Positions 1 through 6,950 of a DNA stretch of 10,597 nucleotides are shown one piece after another. Source of the stretch: JAGWFU01 sp035534575 (GTDB lineage: Archaea > Micrarchaeota > Micrarchaeia > Micrarchaeales > Micrarchaeaceae); contig DATLRT010000009.1 in NCBI GenBank assembly GCA_035534575.1, positions 1 to 10,597 of the forward strand, in the 5' to 3' direction. The notes below the pieces were generated by a model. It searched no databases, was not told where the DNA came from, and was given only the letters and a program-made list of their open reading frames with translations. A program made the translations under genes and the position numbers. Within the stretch, counting starts at the first letter, position 1. Each line of letters opens with the position of its first letter.

Positions 1-48
1 GAGGGCAAGGAGATGGTCGACGAGTTCCTCAAGGGCCACAGGGACTGA
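1..48 (+). CDS. 3' end of an upstream gene (15 codons, product unknown)
   Basis: The window opens inside an open frame (frame 1) that gives EGKEMVDEFLKGHRD and ends at TGA 46-48. The charged helical tail, the Lys/Glu-rich composition and the AAG/GAG codon use match the neighbouring genes, so this is probably a real C-terminus. The piece is too short to name a family. It ends 22 bases before the GGGP synthase start with no TATA box visible between them, so it is likely the previous member of the same operon. Confidence 0.6.
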   Translation, partial: EGKEMVDEFLKGHRD

Positions 49-70
49 TTTACGATTAGATTGTGATTAG

Positions 71-859
71 ATGAAGAAGGGAAAGGTCGAGCTATACATA
101 CACGAGGTCCTGGAGACCAAGGGAGCGATGCTGTTCAGCCTGATAGATCCGGTTGACTACAAGACCGAGACGGACGCGGTCAAGACCGCGAAGATGCTCT
201 CGGAGGGTGGCACTGACGTGCTCCTTCTGGGCGGCAGCACCGAGGCTCAGGGAGAGCTGATGGACAACGTCTCGCAGGGGATAAAGGACGTGGTGGACAT
301 ACCGCTCATACTTTTCCCTGGCAACATAAGCTCGATTACGAGGAACGCCGATGCCATTTACTTCATGTCCCTGCTCAACGCGAGGAACCCGTACTGGATA
401 ATCCAGGCCCAGATGCTTTCCGCACCGACGGTAAGGAAGTTCGGCATTGAGCCGCTGCCTGTGGGATACGTTGTCGTGCACCCCGGGGGGACTGTGGGAT
501 GGGTAGGCGACGCGAACTTCGTGCCAAGGGAGAAGCCGATGATAGCAGCCTCGCTAGCGATGGCCGGAGAGTACCTTGGAAACCGCTTCATAATCACGGA
601 CACGGGTTCAAACCCGCGTCTGCAGAACGCCGGGCCGGTGCCGAACGAGATGATAAGGGCGGTCAGGTCTGCCACTACAGTTCCATACATAGTCGCGGGA
701 GGCATAAGGACGCCCAAGGAGCTGAAGGATGCCTACGCCAACGGGGCCGACATAGTCCAGATAGGCACCGCCTTCGAGGACTCGAACACCGCTTACAAGA
801 ACATAAGGAGCTTCGCCGCGGTGGTCAAGGAAGAGGGGGCGAAGAAGGTAAAGAAGTGA
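71..859 (+). CDS. Geranylgeranylglyceryl phosphate synthase (group II GGGPS/PcrB family)
   Basis: This enzyme joins sn-glycerol-1-phosphate to geranylgeranyl diphosphate, making the first ether bond of archaeal membrane lipids at the membrane face. The 262-residue protein is a full-length TIM barrel: LIDP with D26 near the N-terminus, GGST at 54-57, the family stretch VVHPGGTVGWVGDA around residues 136-149, and the phosphate-binding GGIRTPKE from 210 followed by NGADIVQIGTA. The usual Glu of the YLEAGSG motif appears as Asp (D177, TDTGSN), followed by a few extra residues (PRLQNAG) before the conserved PVP-EMIRAV. The ATG at 71 is the first start in frame; GTGAT at 63-67 is a weak ribosome-binding match. 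The next gene starts 7 bases after the stop. The family call is firm; the substrate is inferred from the archaeal context. Confidence 0.93.
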   Translation: MKKGKVELYIHEVLETKGAMLFSLIDPVDYKTETDAVKTAKMLSEGGTDVLLLGGSTEAQGELMDNVSQGIKDVVDIPLILFPGNISSITRNADAIYFMSLLNARNPYWIIQAQMLSAPTVRKFGIEPLPVGYVVVHPGGTVGWVGDANFVPREKPMIAASLAMAGEYLGNRFIITDTGSNPRLQNAGPVPNEMIRAVRSATTVPYIVAGGIRTPKELKDAYANGADIVQIGTAFEDSNTAYKNIRSFAAVVKEEGAKKVKK

Positions 860-866
860 CCCGCAC

Positions 867-1955
867 ATGCGAGAACTCTACCAGCTCGAGCTCATCGCCC
901 TGGTGGGCGAGCTTGATGCCGCGGTCAAGGGCTTCTACATCGACAAGTTCTACGAGCTGGGCAAGGGCAGGTTCAGGATAAGGCTCACCAAGTCTGGAGA
1001 GAAGATCAACCTCCAGTGCACGCTACCGTACGCGATCAACCTCACGGACTACATAGAGGTGACGGAAGAAGCGTCAAACTTCGCCATAGCGGTCAGGAAG
1101 AGGATATCCAACTTCGTGGTAAGCGGGGTGGCCCAGCTCAACAACGACAGGATAATATCGCTCACCGCGAGGAAGGGCGACGACGAGGTAAACGTCATAT
1201 TCGAGATGTTCGGCTTCGGCAACATGGTGGTGACCGACAGGGAATCCAACATACTGCTCGCGTACGAGCAGCACACCTTCAAGGACAGGCAGATAAGGGC
1301 CAGGGAAAAGTACGTGCCTCCGGCAAACCAGACCCGCGCGGTCATCGACCCTGATGGGGTGACTCAACTGGTCGAGGATATGTTCGGCAAGGAAGTTGCT
1401 ACTGTAGTGAAGGCAGTAGGGATGGGCAGCCAGTACTCGGAGGAGGCGGTGGCAAGGGCAGGCGTAAAGGGAAAGCTTGAGGGGGATTCGGTTTCGCAGC
1501 TTTCTGAGGCAATTAACGCTGTGATTAAGGAATCGTTAAGCGGAAAGGCGCATGTCTACCTCAAGGAGGGCGTAGCTGTTGATTTCTCCCTCTGCAAGCT
1601 GAGAAAGCACCATGAGCTTGAGGCAAGGGAGTTCGATTCGCTCCAATCCGCGCTATCGTTCTTCTACCTGGACTCAAAGCCGAAGGAGGAGGGGCCGAGC
1701 GCAGAGGCGCAGAAGATACTGAAGAGCATAGAGAAGCAGAAGAGGTCGCTCGATGAGATAGAGGACGGCGCGAAGAAGAGCAGGGAGGTGGCGGACGCCA
1801 TACTCCACAACATGACCGCAATCAACATACTTATAAATTCAGCAATGGCGAATAAGAGAATAACCAAGGAGGAGCTGCAAAGGGTCACCGCCGAGTTCGA
1901 GATTGTCGAGGTAAACCTGAAGGACAAGACGATGCGGCTGGAGAAAAAGAAGTGA
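867..1955 (+). CDS. NFACT/Rqc2-like protein lacking the second coiled-coil arm and NFACT-R domain
   Basis: NFACT proteins (Rqc2/NEMF, RqcH) bind the large ribosomal subunit with peptidyl-tRNA and support quality control of stalled ribosomes. The N-terminus MRELYQLELIALVGEL is typical. Residues 1-190 match NFACT-N, including the Asp-Arg pair (D94-R95, NNDRIISL) that in RqcH contacts tRNA, and FGFGNMVVTD with REKYVPP. Residues about 190-270 match the helix-hairpin-helix region (YSEEAVARAGV, then VDFSLCKLRKHHELEAREFDS). A coiled-coil arm begins near 274, and the frame stops at 362 just after the region that normally forms its tip. Full-length archaeal members are roughly 600-700 residues, so the returning arm and the C-terminal NFACT-R domain are absent. 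No frameshift explains this: RNase Z starts 4 bases later. A separately encoded C-terminal half is possible. Confidence 0.85.
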   Translation: MRELYQLELIALVGELDAAVKGFYIDKFYELGKGRFRIRLTKSGEKINLQCTLPYAINLTDYIEVTEEASNFAIAVRKRISNFVVSGVAQLNNDRIISLTARKGDDEVNVIFEMFGFGNMVVTDRESNILLAYEQHTFKDRQIRAREKYVPPANQTRAVIDPDGVTQLVEDMFGKEVATVVKAVGMGSQYSEEAVARAGVKGKLEGDSVSQLSEAINAVIKESLSGKAHVYLKEGVAVDFSLCKLRKHHELEAREFDSLQSALSFFYLDSKPKEEGPSAEAQKILKSIEKQKRSLDEIEDGAKKSREVADAILHNMTAINILINSAMANKRITKEELQRVTAEFEIVEVNLKDKTMRLEKKK

Positions 1956-1959
1956 GGAT

Positions 1960-2847
1960 ATGAAGATCGTGTTTCTAGGCACATCGGGCTCGAGCCCAAC
2001 GAAGGAGAGGAGCCTCTCCAGCGTAGCACTGGAGCACGAGGGCGAGATATTCCTCTTCGACTGCGGCGAGGGGACGCAGAGGCAGATGATGATAAACTCC
2101 CTGAGCATATCGAAGGTGACGGCGATCTTCCTCTCCCACATACACGGCGACCACACTCTCGGCCTCGCGGGGCTGATGAGGACATTGGGCCTCAACAGGA
2201 GGACCGCTCCGCTTCAGATATTCATACCGAAGGCGCACATACCCGGCATAAAGGCGCTAATGGGCTTCGATGGGGCGAAGATGTCCTACCCTGTCACCAT
2301 AACGGGGATAAAGAGCGGGACGATATACAAGGGCAAGGGCTTCACGGTCTCTGCGTTCAGGCTTGAGCACGAGCTCGAGACATACGGGTTCGCGTTCAAG
2401 GAGGACGACAAGCTGCGCTTCATGAAGACGAAGGCTACGAAGGCCGGGCTAAGGGGCGCCATGTTCTCAGAGATACAGAAGAAGGGCTCCCTGTCGGTGA
2501 GTGGAAGGATTATAAAACTCAAGGACATAACAACTAAGGAAGCAGGCAGGAAGGTTGTTTACGCAACCGACACCAGGCCCACAAGGAGCGCGGTGACAGC
2601 CGCGGCCGGTGCAGATTTGCTGATACACGAGGCTACATACGCATCCGAGTGGATCTCGCTCGCCAGGGAGAGAAAGCACTCCACATCAGAGGAGGCGGCG
2701 ACAATAGCCAAGAAGGCGGGGGCGAAGAGGTTGCTGCTCACCCACATAAGCGCAAGATACAAGGACACGAAGGTGCTCCTCAGCGACGCTAGGAAGATAT
2801 TCAAGAACACCGAGGTCGCGACGGACGGAAAGGTAATCGAGTTATAA
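1960..2847 (+). CDS. rnz: Ribonuclease Z (short form), tRNA 3' processing endonuclease
   Basis: RNase Z cuts the 3' trailer from pre-tRNA so that CCA can be added. The 295-residue length is that of the short form. The metallo-beta-lactamase metal site is complete: HIHGDH (H60, H62, D64, H65), H137, D204 in YATDT and H262 in LLTHIS. The RNase Z-specific features are FLGTSG near the start, FDCGEGTQRQ at 33-42, IHEATYA and the H240 motif RKHSTSEEA. Ligand spacing fits the bacterial and archaeal enzymes, and these motifs argue against an arylsulfatase-type relative. The ATG is 4 bases after the NFACT stop, with GTGAGG overlapping that stop as the likely ribosome-binding site, so translation is probably coupled. 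A tRNA gene starts 3 bases after the stop codon. Confidence 0.95.
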   Translation: MKIVFLGTSGSSPTKERSLSSVALEHEGEIFLFDCGEGTQRQMMINSLSISKVTAIFLSHIHGDHTLGLAGLMRTLGLNRRTAPLQIFIPKAHIPGIKALMGFDGAKMSYPVTITGIKSGTIYKGKGFTVSAFRLEHELETYGFAFKEDDKLRFMKTKATKAGLRGAMFSEIQKKGSLSVSGRIIKLKDITTKEAGRKVVYATDTRPTRSAVTAAAGADLLIHEATYASEWISLARERKHSTSEEAATIAKKAGAKRLLLTHISARYKDTKVLLSDARKIFKNTEVATDGKVIEL

Positions 2848-2850
2848 CCT

Positions 2851-2922
2851 GGGCTCGTAGTCGATTGGTAAGACGTCACGTTGACAACGTGAAGACACGG
2901 AGTTCGATTCTCCGCGGGCCCA
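2851..2922 (+). tRNA. tRNA-Val (anticodon GAC)
   Basis: A complete cloverleaf can be drawn by hand. The acceptor stem is GGGCTCG (2851-2857) with CGGGCCC (2915-2921), one U-G pair. The D stem is GTC/GAC with a loop containing GGT. The anticodon stem is TCACG/CGTGA (2876-2880/2888-2892) around the loop TTGACAA, giving anticodon GAC at 2883-2885. A 5-base variable region follows, then a T stem CGGAG/CTCCG around TTCGATT. The discriminator is A (2922); CCA is not encoded and no intron is visible. Only three bases separate it from the RNase Z stop and no promoter fits between, so it is probably released from the operon transcript by RNase P and RNase Z. The T-rich stretch after it (from 2923) may terminate transcription. 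Confidence 0.96.
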
Positions 2923-2952
2923 TTTTGCTTTCAATCAATCTAGGTGCACCAG

Positions 2953-3546
2953 ATGAAGATTCTGATATTGGTAAGGCACGGCCAGAGCGAGGCGAACGTA
3001 GGCAGAACGCTGAGCAATGACGTTAACCGAAATCCGCTCACTCCGTTGGGCGTGTCTCAGGCGGAGTCCACGGCACGAGAACTCAATAGGCTATCCAATC
3101 CAAGCAGCATCTTCACCAGCCCGGTTCTGAGGGCGGTGCAGACCGCTGACATAATCGCCAATGGTTTTAGCATAAAGCCAAAGATAGACGACAGGCTAAG
3201 GGAACGCGGTTTCGGAAGCTTCAACAATAAAAAATTCGAGTCAACCGAGGCTATGGGGAAATATATGAAGGAAGAGATTGACGCTAACTATCCACTGGGC
3301 CTGGAGAGCTGGACATCACTGAAGAGTAGAATAGGGGCATTCATGGACGATCTGCCCGATGGCATCTCCATCGCAGTATCCCACCTGGATCCGATAGCCT
3401 CCTCATTGGCGGGCTTTGAGGATAGATACGATGATGACCTGCTGCCCACCGGGCGTCTCAAGATACCCACAGCCTCTATCACTGTCCTTGATATTCAAGC
3501 CAAAAGGATAATCGCCATAGGCAGCGATAGGCTTCCGGCAATTTAA
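2953..3546 (+). CDS. Histidine phosphatase superfamily protein (phosphoglycerate-mutase-like)
   Basis: The protein (197 residues from ATG 2953) has the branch-1 histidine phosphatase fold signature: LVRHGQSEAN, where H9 is the phospho-acceptor, SPVLRAVQTA with the phosphate-binding Arg, E84 in LRERGFG as likely acid, and the second catalytic His H144 in AVSHLDPI. Known members include cofactor-dependent phosphoglycerate mutase, alpha-ribazole phosphatase and sugar or nucleotide phosphatases; the substrate cannot be read from the sequence. A GTG at 2944 would add three residues, but the ATG at 2953 is preferred because AGGTG at 2942-2946 sits six bases before it as a ribosome-binding site and MKILILVRHG is a typical start. 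The gene is visibly richer in A+T and has a more mixed codon set than its neighbours, which may mean more recent acquisition. No TATA box is seen upstream. Confidence 0.9.
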   Translation: MKILILVRHGQSEANVGRTLSNDVNRNPLTPLGVSQAESTARELNRLSNPSSIFTSPVLRAVQTADIIANGFSIKPKIDDRLRERGFGSFNNKKFESTEAMGKYMKEEIDANYPLGLESWTSLKSRIGAFMDDLPDGISIAVSHLDPIASSLAGFEDRYDDDLLPTGRLKIPTASITVLDIQAKRIIAIGSDRLPAI

Positions 3547-3570
3547 GTTTCTGACTTTCTCGGCAATCGT

Positions 3571-3578
3571 TTTTTATA
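3571..3578 (+). promoter_or_regulatory. Probable TATA box for the ammonium transporter gene
   Basis: TTTTTATA lies in an otherwise G+C-rich area. With the usual archaeal spacing of about 26-27 bases from box centre, transcription would start near 3600-3603, only 6-9 bases before the GTG start codon. The T-run (3570-3575) that overlaps the box could also act as terminator for the preceding phosphatase gene. Confidence 0.55.
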
Positions 3579-3608
3579 CCTTTTCTCCCCTCACTTAGCG
3601 GTGGATAT

Positions 3609-4898
3609 GTGTTGATCCTTGACGCTACTGTCAACAATCTGTGGGTCATGCTTGCGGCCCTTTTCGTCTTCCTGATGACCATTGCGGTCGGCTTCCTTGA
3701 GGTCGGCGAGTTTGGAGAGAAGTACGACAGGAGCCTCATCAAGACGATGATAATCACCTGCTCTGCGCTGTTCTTCATGGCGTTCCTCGGCTTCAACACC
3801 GCGTTCGCCCCAACAATCAGCGGCATAATCGGCAACCCGCTTTACAACGGCATATTCCTCGGCGGATTCAATGTCAACGTCGCCGGCATGCTCAGCGGCA
3901 CATGGTGGTCGATGGGAGCCAACTACTTCAACACCGGCCTCACAACATCTACGTACTTCCTGTTCGAGACCGCCTTCGCTGCGGTCACACTCGCGCTTGT
4001 CGGGCTGATAATCCTGCATAAGGTCCGCATGACCGCTTTCTTCATCTACACGATACCTTACTTCATAATCATCTGGGCCATACCGGCCGCATGGATATGG
4101 AATCCCACCGGCTGGCTCGCCTCGCTCGGGATGAGCGACTTTGCGGGCGGCCTTGTCGTGCACGGCGCAGCCGCGGCTGCGGGTCTTGGAATCCTGCTCC
4201 AGATCTGGAGGGAGGAGAGAAGGAAGGGATACAAGCAGAGCCCGCGCGTCGGAATCAACGTCAACAAGGGCTGGCTCACTCTCGGACTCCTTCTTCTCTG
4301 GCTGGGTTGGTTCGGCTTCAACCCCGGAAGCGTACTCGCGTTCAACAGCGAGGCGATGATCGTGGTGATAACCACATTCGTAGCCGCTGCAGCATCTTTC
4401 CTGTCCGTGCTGGCGTCAACCAAGCTGATACTCAAGACAAGGCCGCAACTTGTTGACGGCGCGAACGGAGTGCTCATGGGCCTTATAGTGATAACGCCCC
4501 TGGCGGGATTTGTCAGCGTCGGCAGCGCGGTAGTGCTTGGCCTTCTGGGCGGACCTCTGTTCGTATTGGGCGAGAAGTTCTTCGCCAAGGTGAAGTGGTT
4601 CTCCGACCCTGCCGGGCTGTTCGCTGGCCACATGACCGGCGGCCTGTTCGGTGTGCTTATGGTTGCCTTCTTCGCACAGAGCGCATTCGCGGTGCAGTCT
4701 GGATATCCTCATCTGCCCAATGGAATATTCTTCGGTGGCGGGATGGCCGCACTCAACCAGCTGGGCGTCCAGATACTGGGAATAGCCGTGGTAATGCCCG
4801 TGGTCTTCGTGCTTTCCTTCTTGGCTGCGTGGCTGATATCCAAGGCTATGGGCGGAATAACAATAGACTACGCCAAGGTCTTCAAGGAGGGCAGATAG
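3609..4898 (+). CDS. amt: Ammonium transporter, Amt/MEP/Rh family
   Basis: This is a membrane channel for ammonium/ammonia, 429 residues with about eleven hydrophobic segments. Both pore histidines are present: H185 in DFAGGLVVHGAA and H341 in FAGHMTGG. So are the structural Asp (D177), a WIWNPTGW segment holding the vestibule Trp, and the family stretch LLWLGWFGFNPGS. The first membrane segment departs from the common FFYGGLVR form, reading GFLEVGEFGEKYDRS. The C-terminal tail after the last membrane segment is only about 15-20 residues and lacks the recognisable regulatory tail that GlnK usually engages, and no glnK gene is adjacent. Start: GTG at 3609 (TTG at 3612 is an alternative), with GGTG at 3600-3603 as ribosome-binding match. 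The gene converges on the agmatinase gene with 10 bases between stops. Confidence 0.93.
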   Translation: MLILDATVNNLWVMLAALFVFLMTIAVGFLEVGEFGEKYDRSLIKTMIITCSALFFMAFLGFNTAFAPTISGIIGNPLYNGIFLGGFNVNVAGMLSGTWWSMGANYFNTGLTTSTYFLFETAFAAVTLALVGLIILHKVRMTAFFIYTIPYFIIIWAIPAAWIWNPTGWLASLGMSDFAGGLVVHGAAAAAGLGILLQIWREERRKGYKQSPRVGINVNKGWLTLGLLLLWLGWFGFNPGSVLAFNSEAMIVVITTFVAAAASFLSVLASTKLILKTRPQLVDGANGVLMGLIVITPLAGFVSVGSAVVLGLLGGPLFVLGEKFFAKVKWFSDPAGLFAGHMTGGLFGVLMVAFFAQSAFAVQSGYPHLPNGIFFGGGMAALNQLGVQILGIAVVMPVVFVLSFLAAWLISKAMGGITIDYAKVFKEGR

Positions 4899-4908
4899 CC
4901 TTCCTTGC

Positions 4909-5775
4909 TTAGGCGAAAGCGAATCCCAGCGTCAGGTATAGCAGCTTTGCCGCAAGGTAGTTCGGCGCGACAAAGCCCGGTATCGGATTGAGCTCCACTA
5001 TGTCCAAGCCTATTACCTTTTTCTTCTTCAGCACCGCCTTCAGTATCTCCTTCAGCTCGTGGAACTTCATCCCGTCCGGCTCAGGCGTCCCGGTGCTCGG
5101 CATCTCGCTCGAGTCCAGCACGTCAAGGTCAATCGTGAGGTAAATGCTGTCTTCCGTGTTGTCCAATATGGACTTTATTATCTTTTCCCTTGTCATTCCG
5201 TGCATCTTCATCATGGTGAGCACGTCCTTCCTCTTGTCCGCGCCCTCCTCCATGCTCCTTATGCCAACGCTGTAGGTGCTCTTGCACAGCTCCTTCGCCC
5301 TTGCCATCACGCATGCGTGGCAGTATCTCGAGCCCTGGTAGCTCTCCCTTGAGTCCGAGTGGGCGTCGAACTGGAGCACGCTGAAGCTCTTGGTGACCTT
5401 CGAGAGCGCGCTTATCGAGCCCACGGATATCGTGTGCTCCCCGCCTATCAGCACAGGTATCTTCTTGTCGTTGAGTATTACCTTGACCTCGCTCTCTATC
5501 CTCTTCACCATGTTGTCCGGCGAGCTGTAGTCCGGAGCGAGCTCGTCGGTGGTGTATATGCCCAGCTTGGCGCTTATGTCCTTTCCCAGCTCCTCGCTGT
5601 AAAGCTCCACCGTCCTGCTCGCCTCTATCATCGCGTGCGGGCCCTCCCTCGACCCCGCCTTGTAAGTGGATGTGGAGTCGTACGGCACCGGCATTATCAC
5701 CACCTTTGCCTTTTTGTAGTCCTGGTCCTCCAGGCCGAACATGTTGTAAGGCGGCAGCGCGTTTAGCAGCTTCAT
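4909..5775 (-). CDS. speB: Agmatinase-type ureohydrolase (arginase/agmatinase/formiminoglutamase family)
   Basis: This is a cytosolic binuclear-manganese enzyme that releases urea from a guanidino compound, most likely agmatine to putrescine in polyamine synthesis. In some archaea the real substrate is aminopropylagmatine. The 288 residues carry every metal-ligand motif: GGEH (H114), DAHSD (D137, H139, D141) and TIDLD (D216, D218), plus the family strings PVPYDSTSTYKAG, STGTPEPDGM and GLDIVELNP (E261). The residue after VLD, usually Pro, is Ser (VLDSSEMP), a mild departure. The start codon overlaps the glycosyltransferase stop by one base (TGATG on the minus strand), so it is the second gene of a coupled pair. 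Agmatinase is preferred over arginase from motif wording and archaeal context; the substrate is not proven. Confidence 0.88.
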   Translation of the reverse strand: MKLLNALPPYNMFGLEDQDYKKAKVVIMPVPYDSTSTYKAGSREGPHAMIEASRTVELYSEELGKDISAKLGIYTTDELAPDYSSPDNMVKRIESEVKVILNDKKIPVLIGGEHTISVGSISALSKVTKSFSVLQFDAHSDSRESYQGSRYCHACVMARAKELCKSTYSVGIRSMEEGADKRKDVLTMMKMHGMTREKIIKSILDNTEDSIYLTIDLDVLDSSEMPSTGTPEPDGMKFHELKEILKAVLKKKKVIGLDIVELNPIPGFVAPNYLAAKLLYLTLGFAFA

Positions 5776-6902
5776 CAGATCAATCCGAGTTCCTCGAAAA
5801 GCTTCGAGTAGAACTTATTAACATTTGAGACGTAGAAGTTCTTAAGCGTTTCACTGTTCTTTATGTAAGCCCCCTTGTTCTTCGCCCTGAGCATCTCTAT
5901 CACCTTCTCCGGCAGAGCCACCTCGTCGCCGACCACGCACATGCTCCTCACCTCCTCCGGTATGGGCGAGTACGATGGGAGCACCACTGGCGTCCCGAGC
6001 GCAAGGCTCTCCAAGGCTATTATGCTCAGTCCCTCCCTTTCCGACATGTGGAGCAGCATCTTCGCCGACTTGAGCCTCCTGTACATGTTCACCTTCTCCC
6101 TCTCGCTGTAGAACTTCCTGAGCTCTATCACATTCTCGAGCTTGAGGTGGGATATCTGCCTCATTATCCTCCCGCTCTCCGGCCCCTCGCCTATTATCAC
6201 CACCTTGAGGTTCTTCACCGTCCTCGAGACTGACTTTACCACGTCTATGAACTTGTCGAGCCTCTTCTCCTTTATCAGCCTGCCTGAAAATATTATCGTG
6301 TCCGTCTGCTTTGCCTTGACCTGCCTCATCTGCCTGTCATCGATGATTGGGGAGAAGACGTGTATCCTTTCCTTCGGTATTCCCATCTCCTCAAGCCCCT
6401 TCGCTGTCATGCTTGAGTTGGCCACGTAAGAGTCGCCCGAGGTTATAACTGCTGAAGCGTAGAGGCCGGCAAGGCTGCCAACAACGGGCCCCAGGTAGCT
6501 GACCCAGTAGTTCTTGTTCCACACTTCCACCACATCCAGCACGAGCTTCGCGCCTGTGACCATGCAGTAGAACTTTATCACCGGAAGGTGGAGGACAGGG
6601 AACTCGTTCGCGTACACGACGTCGAACCTATACCTGAAAAGCATGAACATCCCTACGCCGAAGGTGATGGCCTCCCTTATCGACCTCCTTCCGTGCCTGT
6701 AGAACTTCTCCTTGGTTATCGGATGGAATGTGTGGTAGCGTATCCCCTTGCTCTTGAACTCCTCCTGCATGCCGGGCCACCTGAACGAGAAGAAGTGGAC
6801 CTCGTGCTCCTTGGCGAGCTCCCTGGCCTCTATGCTCTCCACTAGCTCCAATCCCCCAACGTGCCACGGGTACGCGGCGTCTGATACGAACGCAATCCTC
6901 AT
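5775..6902 (-). CDS. Glycosyltransferase, GT4-like (GT-B fold)
   Basis: This 375-residue protein is expected to move a sugar from an activated donor to an acceptor that cannot be named from sequence (glycolipid, surface glycan or storage sugar). The N-terminal Rossmann half begins MRIAFVSDAAYPWHVGGLE, the usual GT4 glycine-rich acceptor-side start. The C-terminal half has FSGRLIKEKRLD (about 205-216), VVIIGEGPE (234-242) and the donor-binding EX7E motif at E290-E298 (EGLSIIALE), followed by LALGTPVV. There is no signal peptide; hydrophobic stretches near 82-115 and 134-153 may be membrane-contacting. It is the first gene of a minus-strand pair with the agmatinase, with no obvious metabolic link between the two. 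ATG 6902 is the first Met and has no strong ribosome-binding site. Confidence 0.88.
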   Translation of the reverse strand: MRIAFVSDAAYPWHVGGLELVESIEARELAKEHEVHFFSFRWPGMQEEFKSKGIRYHTFHPITKEKFYRHGRRSIREAITFGVGMFMLFRYRFDVVYANEFPVLHLPVIKFYCMVTGAKLVLDVVEVWNKNYWVSYLGPVVGSLAGLYASAVITSGDSYVANSSMTAKGLEEMGIPKERIHVFSPIIDDRQMRQVKAKQTDTIIFSGRLIKEKRLDKFIDVVKSVSRTVKNLKVVIIGEGPESGRIMRQISHLKLENVIELRKFYSEREKVNMYRRLKSAKMLLHMSEREGLSIIALESLALGTPVVLPSYSPIPEEVRSMCVVGDEVALPEKVIEMLRAKNKGAYIKNSETLKNFYVSNVNKFYSKLFEELGLI

Positions 6903-6936
6903 CGAAAACCAGCCAGATATCTACGATATGGATAGC

Positions 6937-6950
6937 TATATTTTAAATAC
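6937..6950 (-). promoter_or_regulatory. Probable TATA element for the glycosyltransferase-agmatinase pair
   Basis: Read on the minus strand this stretch gives TATTTAAAATATA, containing TTTAAAATA (6947 down to 6939). The usual spacing puts the transcript start near 6916, leaving a leader of about 14 bases before ATG 6902. It overlaps almost exactly the TATA box serving the opposite strand, so the two divergent promoters may compete for TBP. Confidence 0.55.
6942..6949 (+). promoter_or_regulatory. TATA box for the M1 aminopeptidase gene
   Basis: TTTAAATA is an exact match to the archaeal consensus TTTAWATA. The predicted transcript start is near 6972, about 8 bases before the ATG at 6980, so the message would have a very short leader. 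Confidence 0.7.

Noticed and set aside
1880..1960. Frameshift as the cause of the short NFACT protein
   Set aside because: No frame continues into coiled-coil or NFACT-R sequence; the RNase Z start follows the stop after 4 bases with full motif integrity.
2841..2848. TATA-like GTTATAAC just before the tRNA
   Set aside because: It overlaps the RNase Z stop and is only a few bases from the tRNA 5' end, too close to act as its promoter.
2944..2952. GTG start three codons upstream for the phosphatase
   Set aside because: The GTG is part of AGGTG, which makes a good ribosome-binding site for the ATG at 2953.
2898..2960. tRNA-Val as an attachment site for an integrated element
   Set aside because: No second copy of the tRNA 3' end and no integrase gene is visible in the window.
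3591..4163. 190-codon minus-strand open frame over the start of amt
   Set aside because: It is the mirror of the Amt coding sequence; its charged, repetitive composition has no recognisable domain.
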